Assembly: GCA_027214125.1 (NCBI GenBank)
Contig: JAPWHF010000009.1
Span: forward strand, 186,001-250,000
From: Zoogloeaceae bacterium G21618-S1
GTDB lineage: Bacteria; Pseudomonadota; Gammaproteobacteria; Burkholderiales; Rhodocyclaceae
Reading direction: 5' to 3'
Length of the DNA: 64,000 bases
The stretch's first letter is position 1. Each line of letters starts with the position of its first letter. The notes under the pieces are model-generated. The model did not search any database. It was not told the origin of the DNA and was given only the letters and a program-made list of their open reading frames with translations. The position numbers and the translations under genes are program-made. This document shows, piece after piece, positions 1 through 9,243 of this stretch.

Positions 1-1115
1 GCGCGGGCGCCCTCCTCAATACCACTATTGATATAGCCCATCACGCGCTGCTGCTGAACGGCCGACACCAGCGGCCCAATCTGCGTGCTCGGGTCGATAC
101 CCGGCCCCATCTTCATGCTCGCGGCAATCTCCGAGAGCCCCTCGACCACCTGCTCGAACCGGCTCTTGTGAATGAACAGGCGTGAGCCGGCGGTGCACAC
201 CTGCCCCTGATTGAAGAAGATCGCCTGCGCCGCACCGGCCGCCGCAATCGCCGGGTCGGCATCGTCGAGCACGATCACCGGGCTCTTGCCGCCCAGCTCC
301 AGCGAGAAGCGCGTCATGTTCTTGATCGCGGCCTGCCCGACCAGCTTGCCGACCTCGGTCGAGCCAGTGAAGGCGACCTTCTCGATGCCCGGATGCGAAG
401 CCAATGCTGCACCTGCGGTGTGGCCGAGGCCGGTAACCACGTTCAGCACGCCCGGCGGGTAGCCGGCTTCGAGCGCCAGCTCTGCAAAGCGCAACGCCGA
501 AAGCGGCGTCTCTTCGGCCGGCTTGAGCACCATGGTGCAACCGGTGGCCAGCGCCGGGCCGACTTTCCAGGCCGCCATCAGCAGCGGGAAGTTCCACGGG
601 ATGATCGCGCCGACCACACCCACCGCCTCGCGCCGCGTAAAGCCGAAGAACTCCCGGTCGCGCACCAGCGGCACCGACACCTCCATGGTGCTGCCTTCAA
701 TCTTGGTGGCCCAGCCGGCCATGTAGCGCAGGAAATCGATCGCCAGCGCGACGTCGACATGCCGCGCCATGGTCACCGGCTTGCCGTTGTCCAGCGCCTC
801 GATCTCGGCCAGCTCCTGCGCGTTGGCTTCGAGCAGATCGGCCAGCTTGAGCAATAGGCGCTCGCGGTCGACCGGGCGCATCTTCGACCATTCACCCTGC
901 TCAAACGCATGGCGGGCCGCCGCGACCGCGCGATCGATATCAGCGGCGTCGGCAGCCGGTACGCGGCAAAAAGCTTCACCAGAGGCCGGATCGGTCACGT
1001 CCAGCATCTCGCCATTCTGGGCATGCACCCAATTGGCACCAATCAGCATGCGGCCGGTACGCTCAAGAAAGGCGCGTGTTCCGTCGCCCATGGGGAAGTC
1101 GGGGTAAAGCTGCAT
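1..1115 (-). CDS. aldehyde dehydrogenase (3' end beyond the window)
   Basis: NAD(P)-dependent aldehyde dehydrogenase; the first 371 residues are visible and the C-terminus runs off the left edge. I read it by translating the minus strand from the ATG at 1115, which follows GGAGACAG. Visible family signs are the cofactor-binding IIPWNFPLLMAAWK segment, the FTGSTEVGK turn, the ELGGKSP motif with the general-base Glu, and FFNQGQVCTAGSR with the catalytic Cys. It is the last visible gene of the long minus-strand run that begins with the aralkylamine dehydrogenase genes. A role in oxidising the aldehyde made by that enzyme (for example phenylacetaldehyde) fits, but the substrate is inferred from context only. 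Confidence 0.9.
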   Translation of the reverse strand, partial: MQLYPDFPMGDGTRAFLERTGRMLIGANWVHAQNGEMLDVTDPASGEAFCRVPAADAADIDRAVAAARHAFEQGEWSKMRPVDRERLLLKLADLLEANAQELAEIEALDNGKPVTMARHVDVALAIDFLRYMAGWATKIEGSTMEVSVPLVRDREFFGFTRREAVGVVGAIIPWNFPLLMAAWKVGPALATGCTMVLKPAEETPLSALRFAELALEAGYPPGVLNVVTGLGHTAGAALASHPGIEKVAFTGSTEVGKLVGQAAIKNMTRFSLELGGKSPVIVLDDADPAIAAAGAAQAIFFNQGQVCTAGSRLFIHKSRFEQVVEGLSEIAASMKMGPGIDPSTQIGPLVSAVQQQRVMGYINSGIEEGAR

Positions 1116-1152
1116 CGTGCTGTCTCCTTGGTTGTTTTTTCTACAAGAATGC

Positions 1153-1641
1153 TTACTGGCCACCCTCGCGCAATGGCATCAAGCCGGCACGCGACACGGC
1201 CTCGATCCGCGCGGTTTCGGCAACGTCCGCCGGCAAGCGAAGCTGCTTGACCAGGCGTTCGATCAGACGGTCTTCCAGCTTGAGCAAGCGGCCATCGGCA
1301 TAGGCCACCTCCCACAACATGGTGAGGATTTCGCTCTGCTCGCCGGGGGTGAAACCGCGTCGTACGGCCTGCACAAACTCCCAATCGTCGAGGACTTCGG
1401 CATAGCGTTGCTCGGCCACGGCAATCAACTCGGCCACCCGCTCTTCGCGTAAGCCGAAATGCCTGCGCAGCAGCCGGGCAATGGCCTCGGCCTCCATCGG
1501 GCTGGCCTCATGATCGACATGCATGGCTTCGATCAGCAATGCGGCAACGGCAATGACGCGGCGCTCGAAAGGACCGTGCTCCGAGCCTTCGGCTTCGAGG
1601 TCGCCTTTGAGCAAACGGATGAATCGCTTCAACATGGGCAC
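1153..1641 (-). CDS. TerB/DjlA-N-like helical protein
   Basis: Protein of 162 residues, mostly helical, resembling the TerB tellurite-resistance / DjlA N-terminal fold. The HGPFERRVIAVAALLIEAMHVDHE segment and the later ILTMLWEVAYADGRLLKLED segment are the two acidic helix-turn elements typical of this fold, in which Asp and Glu residues form a probable metal site. It has no signal peptide and is probably cytosolic. It lies 3 bp downstream of the YCF48-like gene and 37 bp upstream of the aldehyde dehydrogenase, so it is probably co-transcribed. There is no other tellurite-resistance gene nearby, so a tellurite role is not supported. Confidence 0.75.
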   Translation of the reverse strand: MPMLKRFIRLLKGDLEAEGSEHGPFERRVIAVAALLIEAMHVDHEASPMEAEAIARLLRRHFGLREERVAELIAVAEQRYAEVLDDWEFVQAVRRGFTPGEQSEILTMLWEVAYADGRLLKLEDRLIERLVKQLRLPADVAETARIEAVSRAGLMPLREGGQ

Positions 1642-1644
1642 TCC

Positions 1645-2598
1645 TCAGGGTTTATGGACAAGGGGCGGAAGCACGCCGGACTGGCCGGCGACGAACACCG
1701 CGCCATCGGCCGCCACCACGATCGCGGCGAGATTCTGGCGATCATCACGAATACTCACCGCCAGATGATCGCTCCCCGCCGGCAACGCAGCCATCACCCC
1801 GCCGCTGCCCACCAGGAGTAGCTCGCCATCGGGGGTTTCGACCGCATCGGCCAGCGCCTGGCTCAACTCGCCCGGCACCGTTGTCCAGTGCTCGCCGTCG
1901 TCGCGGCTGATCAGCACCCGGCCGCTCATGCCATACAGCACCAGGCTGCCGTCGCGGCGCTGCAGACCGCCCCACAGCGATCCGGTGGCGCCGGTGTCGA
2001 GCAAGCGCCAGTGCGCGCCACCATCGGTGGAACGAAAGGCTGCACCCATTTCGGCGGCAATGAACAAATCGTTGTGCGGGCCGACAAACAGGTTGTTCAA
2101 GTGCATGTCGGCAGTGTCGCCCTCGCCCACGGTCAGCCGGGTCCAGGTTGCGCCACCGTCATGGGTCACCAGCGCCGTGCCATAGCCGCCGACCACGAAC
2201 CCGTTCGCGGCGTTGAGGAAGCGCACCGACAACAACACCGGATCACCGCCCACGCGATAGGCGATACGCCAGTTTTCACCGCCGTCGATGGTGCTGAGAA
2301 TCACCCCGCCGTGACCGACCGCCCAACCATGCGTGGCATTGATGAAGCTGACCCCGGTGAGCAGGCTGGACACCGGCACCGAGTGCGCCTGCTTCCAGTG
2401 CTGGCCGTTGTCGCGCGAGAGCACCACCGTGCCGTAGTCGCCCACCGCGACCAGCCGGTCGCCCGCACGGGCCATGGCGGTGAGCGGCACCTGGGCGGCC
2501 AGTCGGGCCGACATCGCCGGGGTCACCGGCTCGGACTGCGCCTGCACGGCACTGCTGCCCAGGGTCAGCGCCACCATCAAGAGTGTGAACAATCGCAT
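1645..2598 (-). CDS. YCF48/BNR-repeat beta-propeller protein
   Basis: Secreted 317-residue protein with a signal peptide (MRLFTLLMVALTLGSSAVQA). It carries repeated BNR/Asp-box motifs: SRDNGQHW, STIDGGENW, THDGGATW, STDGGAHW and SRDDGEHW. It belongs to the photosystem II stability factor (YCF48)-like family, which in non-photosynthetic bacteria is often found beside RND exporters of the type upstream here. I chose the ATG at 2598, preceded by AAGG at a good distance; a TTG six codons upstream overlaps the previous gene and is less likely. Probably a periplasmic accessory protein of the DUF1302/DUF1329/RND module. Its molecular function is unknown. Confidence 0.85.
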   Translation of the reverse strand: MRLFTLLMVALTLGSSAVQAQSEPVTPAMSARLAAQVPLTAMARAGDRLVAVGDYGTVVLSRDNGQHWKQAHSVPVSSLLTGVSFINATHGWAVGHGGVILSTIDGGENWRIAYRVGGDPVLLSVRFLNAANGFVVGGYGTALVTHDGGATWTRLTVGEGDTADMHLNNLFVGPHNDLFIAAEMGAAFRSTDGGAHWRLLDTGATGSLWGGLQRRDGSLVLYGMSGRVLISRDDGEHWTTVPGELSQALADAVETPDGELLLVGSGGVMAALPAGSDHLAVSIRDDRQNLAAIVVAADGAVFVAGQSGVLPPLVHKP

Positions 2599-2612
2599 CG
2601 CAAATACCTTGT

Positions 2613-4976
2613 TCAATGCGCCATCAGCGGTGCGGCCACCGGACGACGACGAGGAATGAGCAGATCAAGCGTGACCGCGATGGCGGGCAGCAAGGTGATG
2701 GCCATGATCATGTTCATCATGAACATGAAGGTCAGCAGCATGCCCATGTCGGCCTGAAACTTGAGCGCCGAGAACGACCAGGTCGCCACGCCCACCGACA
2801 GCGTGATGGCGGTAAACACGGTTGCCACACCCACTTCGCGCAGCGCCTGCTTGAAGGCGGTGACGATGTCCTCGCCGTGGGCCAGATGCATCTGGATGCG
2901 ATTGTAGATATAGAAGGCGTAATCGACGCCGATACCCACCGCCAGCACCATCACCGGCAGCGTGGCCACGGTCAGGCCGATGTCGAGCGACTTCATGAAC
3001 CAGTAGCCAAGAAAGGTCGCCACCGTGAGCGGCACGCAGCAAGCCACCATGGCGCGCCAGTCGCGATAGACCAGAAACACCAGTACCAGAATGGTGGCGT
3101 ACACATAGAGCATCATCGGCAGCTCGGAATGCTCGACAATCTCGTTGGTCGCCGCCTGCACGCCCGCATTGCCGCTGGCCAGACGCACCGTCACCGAGGG
3201 CAACGTGTGTTCTTCGCGGTAAAGCTTGACCGCCGCCACCACGCCTTCGATGGTGCTGGCCTTGTGGTCAGCCAGATACAGGTTGATCGGCATCAGGGTG
3301 CAATCGGCGTTGTACAGGCGCATGCCTTCGGGCACTTGCCGCACCACTTCGCCGAGGGTCAGCTCCTCGCGCGGCAGCGCCGCCCATTTCGGGTTGCCTT
3401 CATTCACGCCAGCGTTGGCAAGCTTGGCCATGACCGGCAACGACTGCGCCGAGAGCACACCCGGCACATTGGCCAGATGCCAGCTCAGGCGGTCCACATA
3501 AGCCATGTTTTCGTAGATAAAACAGCCGTCCTTGGGCGTCTCGACCACCACGGTGAGCAAATCAAGGCCGAGCGCGAAGCGGCTGACCACGCCTTCCACA
3601 TCCTTGTTGTAACGCGAATCGTCATGCAGCTCGGGCGCGCCGGGCAGCACATGACCCACATGCCGACCCTGGCTCTGCCACACCGCCACACCGAACAACA
3701 GAACGCCCACCAGCGTGCCGATGGCGGCATTGCGCGGCGTGGCGATGTGCACGCCAAGACGCACCATCAGCCGGTTGCGCAAGCTCTCCATCTTGCCGGC
3801 GCGCAGCACGAAGGCTTCGTCGAAGCGAAAGTAGCTGGCCAGCACCGGCAGCATGATCAGGTTGGTGATGATCTTGTAGGCCACGCCCACCGAGGCGGTG
3901 ATGGCCAGCTCGCGAATCATCGGGATCGGCACCAGCGCCAGCGTGGCAAAGCCCACAAACGCGGTGATCAGCGCCAGCGTGCCCGGCACCAGCAAACCGG
4001 TGAAGCTGCGCACCGCAGCGGTGTAGCCATCCGCGCCGTTGATGACTTCCTTGGCGATGTAGTTCACCTGCTGGATGCCGTGCGACACGCCGATGGCAAA
4101 CACCAGAAAGGGCACCAGCACCGCCAACGGATCGAGGCCGAAGCCGAGCAGCGTGATGGTGCCGAACTGCCACACCACCGACACCAGCGAGCAGGCCAGC
4201 GGCAAGAAGGTGAGCACCAGCGAGCGCGTATACCAATAGACCGCCAGCGCGGTGAGCACGAACGCGAGGGCGAAGAATTCGATCACCGAGGTCGCGCCTT
4301 CGGAGATGTCGCCCATCTGCTTGGCGAAGCCGATGATCTGGATCTCGATGTCGGCATCGGCGTATTTGTCGCGCAGGTCGGTTTCCAGGCGGCGGCTGAA
4401 ATCGAGGTAGTTGAGGCGTTCGCCGGTTTTAGGATCGGGGTCGGCCAGCTCGGCCACCACCATCGCACTGGTCGAATCATTGGCCACCAGCGAGCCGATG
4501 AAACCACCGATCACGGTGCGCTCGCGGATGCCGGCAATCGCCTCGGGGGTGAGCGCATTGACGGTCACATCGCCACCGACCACATCCTCGGCCTTCATCC
4601 CCTCTTCGGTGATCTGCACCGCGCGGGTGTTGGGTGTCCACAGCGAGGTGACGGTGCGCCGATCGACGCCGGGCATGAAGAACAGCGCCTGGGTCACGTC
4701 ATACAGCCGGGTCAGCGCCTTTTCGTTCCAGACATCGCCGGACTTCGGATGCACCACGGCGATGATCCGGTTTGCGCCAAACAGCACGTCGCGATACTGG
4801 TTGAAGGTTTTGACGTATTCGTGGTTCTGCGGCAGCTGCTTGTCGAAACCGGCGGACATGCTCAGCTGCGACGCGAAGCCGCCCATCACCACGGTGAAGG
4901 CAAGCAGCGACAGCAAAGTGACAAGCCGGTGCGCGAAGAAGAAGCGCTGCAGGCGAAGAACAAGTTGTTCGATCAT
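2613..4976 (-). CDS. RND-superfamily (MMPL-type) exporter
   Basis: Inner-membrane transporter of 787 residues with the two-fold RND layout. Each half has one N-terminal membrane helix, a large periplasmic loop and a block of five helices. The repeated intramembrane signatures AIGVSHGIQQVNYI and VGIGVDYAFYIYNRIQ mark the two halves. The size and single-chain form match the HpnN/MMPL-like predicted exporters rather than AcrB-type drug pumps, and no membrane-fusion or TolC gene is adjacent. It sits between a DUF1302 outer-membrane protein and a YCF48-like protein. It may move a hydrophobic compound between membrane and envelope; the substrate is unknown. Confidence 0.88.
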   Translation of the reverse strand: MIEQLVLRLQRFFFAHRLVTLLSLLAFTVVMGGFASQLSMSAGFDKQLPQNHEYVKTFNQYRDVLFGANRIIAVVHPKSGDVWNEKALTRLYDVTQALFFMPGVDRRTVTSLWTPNTRAVQITEEGMKAEDVVGGDVTVNALTPEAIAGIRERTVIGGFIGSLVANDSTSAMVVAELADPDPKTGERLNYLDFSRRLETDLRDKYADADIEIQIIGFAKQMGDISEGATSVIEFFALAFVLTALAVYWYTRSLVLTFLPLACSLVSVVWQFGTITLLGFGLDPLAVLVPFLVFAIGVSHGIQQVNYIAKEVINGADGYTAAVRSFTGLLVPGTLALITAFVGFATLALVPIPMIRELAITASVGVAYKIITNLIMLPVLASYFRFDEAFVLRAGKMESLRNRLMVRLGVHIATPRNAAIGTLVGVLLFGVAVWQSQGRHVGHVLPGAPELHDDSRYNKDVEGVVSRFALGLDLLTVVVETPKDGCFIYENMAYVDRLSWHLANVPGVLSAQSLPVMAKLANAGVNEGNPKWAALPREELTLGEVVRQVPEGMRLYNADCTLMPINLYLADHKASTIEGVVAAVKLYREEHTLPSVTVRLASGNAGVQAATNEIVEHSELPMMLYVYATILVLVFLVYRDWRAMVACCVPLTVATFLGYWFMKSLDIGLTVATLPVMVLAVGIGVDYAFYIYNRIQMHLAHGEDIVTAFKQALREVGVATVFTAITLSVGVATWSFSALKFQADMGMLLTFMFMMNMIMAITLLPAIAVTLDLLIPRRRPVAAPLMAH

Positions 4977-5025
4977 GTGTGGAGCCTCGGTGGCCGGGCA
5001 CCGCGAGGGTGCCCGGCGTGCCGCA

Positions 5026-6807
5026 TCAGAACGAGTAGGAAATGCTGGCGCCGATGAAGTCCCGGTCGCGCGCGAGGTTGTTCGCGCCGCCGCCCGAGAA
5101 ATTCACGTACTGGATCGAGCCCTTGACGCTGTCACGGTAGTTGAACAGCAGCGACAATGCCGCGGCCTTGCGCCCGGCGACAAAGGGAATCGTGTTCGGA
5201 CTGGTGCCCGACACGTCGTGATACCAGTCCAGCTGCGGCGTCAGCGTGATGCCCGAACCAAAGGCATTCGGGTAGTTCAGGCCGATTTCGGTCACATAAC
5301 CCCAGGAAGTGCGATCGGGCAGCGCGTAGTTCGGCAGGAAGTACGGAATCTTGCCGCTGCGATCGAGCCCGGGATAATGCGCCACCGCCGCCTCGGCCAG
5401 AATGAAGCCATCGGCCGCACCCAGCGCCTTGGCCAGGCCGCCCAGCGTGTCGTTATGGCTGAAGGTGTAGAAGCCGGTCAGATGGAACTGCCACTTCTCT
5501 TCTTCGACATAGCCGGGATGGCTGCCCACGTCGTACACACTGTTCTTGTCAAAAGCGCCGCCGCCCACGGCCTTGCCAAAGGGCACGGTCGGATCGACAC
5601 CCACGCTGTCGCGCGGACGGTAGGACAACTCCGCCCCCACCGCCACCGGTCCGGCTTTGGTGTTCAAGGCCACGGCGTAGAGGTCACGATCCTCACCATA
5701 GGCCAGGTAATAGCCGGTCACGGAGCCGGCGTTGTTACCGGTAAAGCCCAGGAAGGGCAGTTTGTCGTGATAGCGCTGGTAGACAAAGGAGAACTCGGTA
5801 TCGATCTCCTCGGCGAAGTAGCGCAAGTTCACCCCGTACTGTCCGCCATTCTTGGGCTTGCGCTGACCAAGATAGGGAACTGCCGTGCCGTTGGCGACAC
5901 GCTGATCATCGGTCAGCGCGGTCTGGTCGCCGCAGGCGCCGGGCAGGCCGAAGTCGTTACAGATCGAGGTCGGCAGATAGGCCACCCGATTGCCCTTGCC
6001 CACCACGTCGGCCCCCGAGAAGTAGGTGCCGACCGGATCAAACTTGAAGCTGTTCCAGCGGAACTGGTAGTAAGCCTCCAGGCTGAAACCACTGCCCAGA
6101 CCGGCCGACAGCGAGAGCATGGGCGCGGGAATGAAGATTTCCTTGAGCTGGGTACCCGGCACGTGGAACTTCTGGATGTCCAGCGCGTTCATCTGGTTCA
6201 CACCGCCGAGGATGAAGATGTCTTCACCCCACGACAGCACCTGATTGCCCAGCTTTACTTTGGCGGTTTCACCGCCGATGCTGAACTCCTTGGCAATCCA
6301 CGCATCAAGCAGCGAGGCCTGACCGGTGGCCGACGATTCGGTCACCTCGGTACGGCGGGTCTGATCCGCCTGGAAGTCATGGAACCAGGTCACCCGACCC
6401 AGCGCGCTCCAGCCACCGGGGTAGCGCAGCGAGATGTCGTGCGTGCCCTTGAGTGCGGCGGACACCATGTCGCCCTTCTTGTAGTTCAGGTCGCCGTCGT
6501 CGAAGTTGGTGTAGTTGAAGTCGGCATTGGCATAACCGCTCGCCCCCTGCTTGCGCTGCAATTCATTGTTGGTGCCGTTGTTGCAACCGCCGTTGTCATT
6601 GCCGAGCAGCTTGCAATCGGCATTCGACGCACGGTTGATGACGCCGAAGGAAACGGTGGAGTCGAAGCTGCCGCGCAACCCATCGGTTTCGCCGAAGCGG
6701 AAGGCATGGGCGCTGCCGGCAAAGCCCAGGCAAGCCAGCGCGACCGCCGCAGTGACACTCGAGACGCGCCCGGTCGCGGACACGCGCTTTTGATCTTGGA
6801 TGTTCAT
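5026..6807 (-). CDS. DUF1302 family outer-membrane protein
   Basis: 593-residue DUF1302 protein. After a long signal peptide ending near SAHAFRF, the chain is rich in alternating beta strands (for example FSLEAYYQFRWNSFKFDP) and ends in Phe (GASISYSF), as expected for an outer-membrane beta barrel. It is preceded 15 bp upstream by the DUF1329 gene. The DUF1302-DUF1329 pair is a recurrent neighbourhood in Proteobacteria that degrade hydrophobic or aromatic compounds. Function is unproven; an outer-membrane channel or lipid/hydrophobic-compound handling role is the usual suggestion. Here the pair lies in the amine dehydrogenase transcription unit. Confidence 0.88.
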   Translation of the reverse strand: MNIQDQKRVSATGRVSSVTAAVALACLGFAGSAHAFRFGETDGLRGSFDSTVSFGVINRASNADCKLLGNDNGGCNNGTNNELQRKQGASGYANADFNYTNFDDGDLNYKKGDMVSAALKGTHDISLRYPGGWSALGRVTWFHDFQADQTRRTEVTESSATGQASLLDAWIAKEFSIGGETAKVKLGNQVLSWGEDIFILGGVNQMNALDIQKFHVPGTQLKEIFIPAPMLSLSAGLGSGFSLEAYYQFRWNSFKFDPVGTYFSGADVVGKGNRVAYLPTSICNDFGLPGACGDQTALTDDQRVANGTAVPYLGQRKPKNGGQYGVNLRYFAEEIDTEFSFVYQRYHDKLPFLGFTGNNAGSVTGYYLAYGEDRDLYAVALNTKAGPVAVGAELSYRPRDSVGVDPTVPFGKAVGGGAFDKNSVYDVGSHPGYVEEEKWQFHLTGFYTFSHNDTLGGLAKALGAADGFILAEAAVAHYPGLDRSGKIPYFLPNYALPDRTSWGYVTEIGLNYPNAFGSGITLTPQLDWYHDVSGTSPNTIPFVAGRKAAALSLLFNYRDSVKGSIQYVNFSGGGANNLARDRDFIGASISYSF

Positions 6808-6822
6808 CTGATGACCTCCGAC

Positions 6823-8199
6823 TTAGCGCTCGCCCATGCGACGAATCGCACCGGCGCTGAAGAAGCTGTCGTTGTACTTTTCGCGGTTGGCGGCTTCGAG
6901 TTCGATCACGTCGCCTTCCTGCGTCCAGTTGTCCATGGCGTAGCGGCGGGCAACCAGGTCGTACATCTGCTGCTCAAAGGTCACGCAGGCATTGATGTCC
7001 GGCGAGGCCCACAGGCTGCCTTCCTGCACACGCCACAGGTTGCCCTTGGCGTCGTACATATCGACATGCAGCAGCGCCCAGGAGTCTTCGTCAAAGTAGA
7101 ACTTGCGCTTGGCGAAGGAGTGACGCTTGTCTGACTTGACGGTGGCTTCCACTTCCCACACGCGGTGCACTTCGTAGCGCATCTTGTCGCGGTCGATGAA
7201 GTCCGGCTTGATCAGATCCTTGATCTTGTTTTTCTTGTCGATCAGCTTGTAGGAGTTGTACGGAACCACCATCTCCTTCTTGCCGATCAACTTGAGGTCG
7301 TAGCGGTCAAGCGCGCCGGAGAACATGTTGATCTGGTCGACAAAGTACAGGTTGTCGAAACCGGCAATGGGGTTGTCGTAGGCAAAGGCCGGGGCGCGAC
7401 GCACACGGCGCTGGCCGGGGAAGTAGATCCACGCATCCGAGGGCTGGTCGTGGAAGGTGTGGATCAGATACACCTCACCCGCACGCGAAGCCGGCGTCAG
7501 CAGCTCGTAGATCTGCTTCGATTCGACCGAGTTCACCTCTTGCGGGCTTTGGATCTTGGGGTCGGCAAACGGATACCAGTCGTAGAACCACTGCTTGTTC
7601 TCCGTATAGCTGCCGTCCTTTTCGGGCAGCACGGCCGAGATCTGCTGGCGGCGCGCGTAGCCCACGTAGCGGGTCTTGAAGTTCCACATCGCCTCGTAGC
7701 CGGTCTTCGGAATCGGGAAGGCCAGACCGCCGCCATAGGCCTTGGCCAGCTTCCAGCCCTCCTCGGTCGTTTCCGCATGTGTGGCGTTCTTGCGGGTCTG
7801 GTCCTGGAACCAGCCCGGGAAGGTGCAGCTGCGTCGGGTGGGATACACATCCATCCGGTAGCCCTTGTAGGCCTTGATCAGCGCAATCTGCCCTTCCGGC
7901 AATTTGTCTTTGTATTGATCGACGTTGCTCGCGTCGATCGAATACAGCGGCTTGTCGTCGGCAAAGGGGTCGACATGGCCCGGCTTCCAGCCCGCGGGGG
8001 CGCTGCTCATGCCGCCCTTCCATTCCGGAATCGTGCCGTCCTTGCTGGCAGCCTTGATGGCACCGGTCGGCGTCAGGTCGGCGCCCAGATGCGCAGCGTC
8101 CTGCTCGCTGACGGCGGCATGTGCCGACAAGGTCATACTTGCCAATACGCCGAGACCGAGATGCTTCCAGCGCGGCGTCCTCTTCATGGTCTGTTTCAT
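6823..8199 (-). CDS. DUF1329 family (LolB-like fold) periplasmic protein
   Basis: 458-residue DUF1329 protein with an N-terminal signal peptide (LGLGVLASMTLSAHAAVS) and a chain rich in aromatic residues. Family members are predicted to have a LolA/LolB-like half-barrel that holds a hydrophobic ligand; no lipobox Cys is present, so it should be soluble in the periplasm. The start at 8199 is supported by GGGGAGA about ten bases upstream. It follows the cytochrome c gene by 34 bp, linking the DUF module to the aau genes. Together with the DUF1302 barrel and the RND protein it suggests a trans-envelope path for a hydrophobic compound. Confidence 0.88.
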   Translation of the reverse strand: MKQTMKRTPRWKHLGLGVLASMTLSAHAAVSEQDAAHLGADLTPTGAIKAASKDGTIPEWKGGMSSAPAGWKPGHVDPFADDKPLYSIDASNVDQYKDKLPEGQIALIKAYKGYRMDVYPTRRSCTFPGWFQDQTRKNATHAETTEEGWKLAKAYGGGLAFPIPKTGYEAMWNFKTRYVGYARRQQISAVLPEKDGSYTENKQWFYDWYPFADPKIQSPQEVNSVESKQIYELLTPASRAGEVYLIHTFHDQPSDAWIYFPGQRRVRRAPAFAYDNPIAGFDNLYFVDQINMFSGALDRYDLKLIGKKEMVVPYNSYKLIDKKNKIKDLIKPDFIDRDKMRYEVHRVWEVEATVKSDKRHSFAKRKFYFDEDSWALLHVDMYDAKGNLWRVQEGSLWASPDINACVTFEQQMYDLVARRYAMDNWTQEGDVIELEAANREKYNDSFFSAGAIRRMGER

Positions 8200-8233
8200 G
8201 GGCTTGTCTCCCCTTTTTTAGATGTGGGTGGTG

Positions 8234-8677
8234 TTATTCGACGACGACACCGCGCGCAGCGAGCTGCGTCACGACGGCCGCGCGTGCACCCGGCACGTCG
8301 TCCAGTGGCGCACTTCGGTAAGCGGCAACTTCGGCTTCGGTGTAAGGCGTGAAGTCCGCCGGCAAGGTGGATTCGGAAAACGCGTGCGCCATCCAGTTCA
8401 GCATCCGGGCGATATCGGCATTTGAGAACGGCGAGTTGGACGTGCCCGGCACTTTGACCAGAAAGGCACGTCCGTCGGGCAGGCTCAGAAAATGTCCCAA
8501 CTGATTGCGCATGGTCGGGATCCCGCTGCGCGAGACCCCGCTGCCGTCCACCTGGTGACAACCGGCGCAGCCGAGGATGTATTGCGCCCGTGCCTTGGCG
8601 TCCGGGCTGGCATGCGCCAGCGCCGGAACGGCACCCAGCAGGACAGCGAGAACGGTGGCGACGAGGCGCATTTTCAT
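8234..8677 (-). CDS. periplasmic mono-haem cytochrome c of the aau operon
   Basis: 147-residue c-type cytochrome with a signal peptide (ending LAHA) and one haem-binding CAGCH site at residues 37-41; GIPTM (Met56) is a candidate axial ligand. The start at 8677 has GAGG just upstream and lies 7 bp after the aauA stop. The aralkylamine dehydrogenase cluster of Alcaligenes faecalis also has a small cytochrome-like gene right after aauA, so the position is conserved. It may accept electrons from the amine dehydrogenase or link it to the respiratory chain. The single haem site rules it out as a MauG-type di-haem enzyme. Confidence 0.88.
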   Translation of the reverse strand: MKMRLVATVLAVLLGAVPALAHASPDAKARAQYILGCAGCHQVDGSGVSRSGIPTMRNQLGHFLSLPDGRAFLVKVPGTSNSPFSNADIARMLNWMAHAFSESTLPADFTPYTEAEVAAYRSAPLDDVPGARAAVVTQLAARGVVVE

Positions 8678-8684
8678 GGCTGCC

Positions 8685-9215
8685 TCAGCTCCCGTCCGCC
8701 ATGCCGACCACCACACCGGTGGTGCAGTGGAACATCGATGAATCATTGGCCATGCACCAGTTGATGTCGTTGTGCAGGCCCATCCGGTAGGCCGGTACTT
8801 CGCGCTCATTGGTGTTGCACAGGCAGCGTCCGCAGGCGGTTTTGCCGCAGCAGTCGTTGTAGCTGATGAGGTAGTCCTTGCCATCCTCGGGGTTGTGGCA
8901 GGTGCCCACCCAGGCCACTTTGGAAGGCTCCGTGCCCGGCGGGCAGGTCGAGGCGCTCCCGCCACAGCAGGCGCACAGGTAACCGTCCAGCGCGCAGAAG
9001 CGCCAGTAGTCGCAATCGGTCTCGCCGGCGGCGGCGCCCTTGGCTTTGTGCGCGGCACCAGCCGCGGCCTGGGCGCTGCGGTCAAAGGGCAAAACCGGCA
9101 GCACGAAGGCCGTGCCGACCATCAACTTGCCGATACGGATGAGCGCGCCGCGCCGTGACGAGCGCTGGGCGACCGTCCGGGTCTTGCGCTCAAAGAGGTC
9201 GTCAAACCATTTCAT
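8685..9215 (-). CDS. aauA: aralkylamine dehydrogenase light chain (TTQ subunit)
   Basis: Light subunit of the tryptophan-tryptophylquinone amine dehydrogenase, which deaminates aromatic amines such as tyramine or phenylethylamine to aldehydes in the periplasm. The 176-residue precursor has a Tat-type leader (SSRRGALIRIG). The Cys-rich body closely follows the aromatic-amine dehydrogenase pattern: CDYWRFCALDGYLCACCGG, CPPGTEP, GKDYLISYNDCCGK, NDINWCMAN and FHCTT. By alignment from memory with the methylamine enzyme, the two cofactor-forming tryptophans are W102 (KVAWVGTC) and W153 (NDINWC). The many cysteines form the disulfides that AauD is thought to help make. The CCGK/CGRC details favour aralkylamine over methylamine dehydrogenase. 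Confidence 0.95.
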   Translation of the reverse strand: MKWFDDLFERKTRTVAQRSSRRGALIRIGKLMVGTAFVLPVLPFDRSAQAAAGAAHKAKGAAAGETDCDYWRFCALDGYLCACCGGSASTCPPGTEPSKVAWVGTCHNPEDGKDYLISYNDCCGKTACGRCLCNTNEREVPAYRMGLHNDINWCMANDSSMFHCTTGVVVGMADGS

Positions 9216-9243
9216 TGTTGTCTCTCCTTGGGATTGGCAGGGC

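Noticed and set aside
1153-1641. Tellurite resistance determinant
   Set aside because: Only the TerB-like fold is present; no terZACDE partners are found and the context is amine oxidation.
2616-7134. Long open frames on the plus strand (2616-5057 and 4411-7134)
   Set aside because: They are antisense to the RND, DUF1302 and DUF1329 genes, are rich in His/Arg/Gly/Gln, and match no family. They arise from codon bias at high GC.
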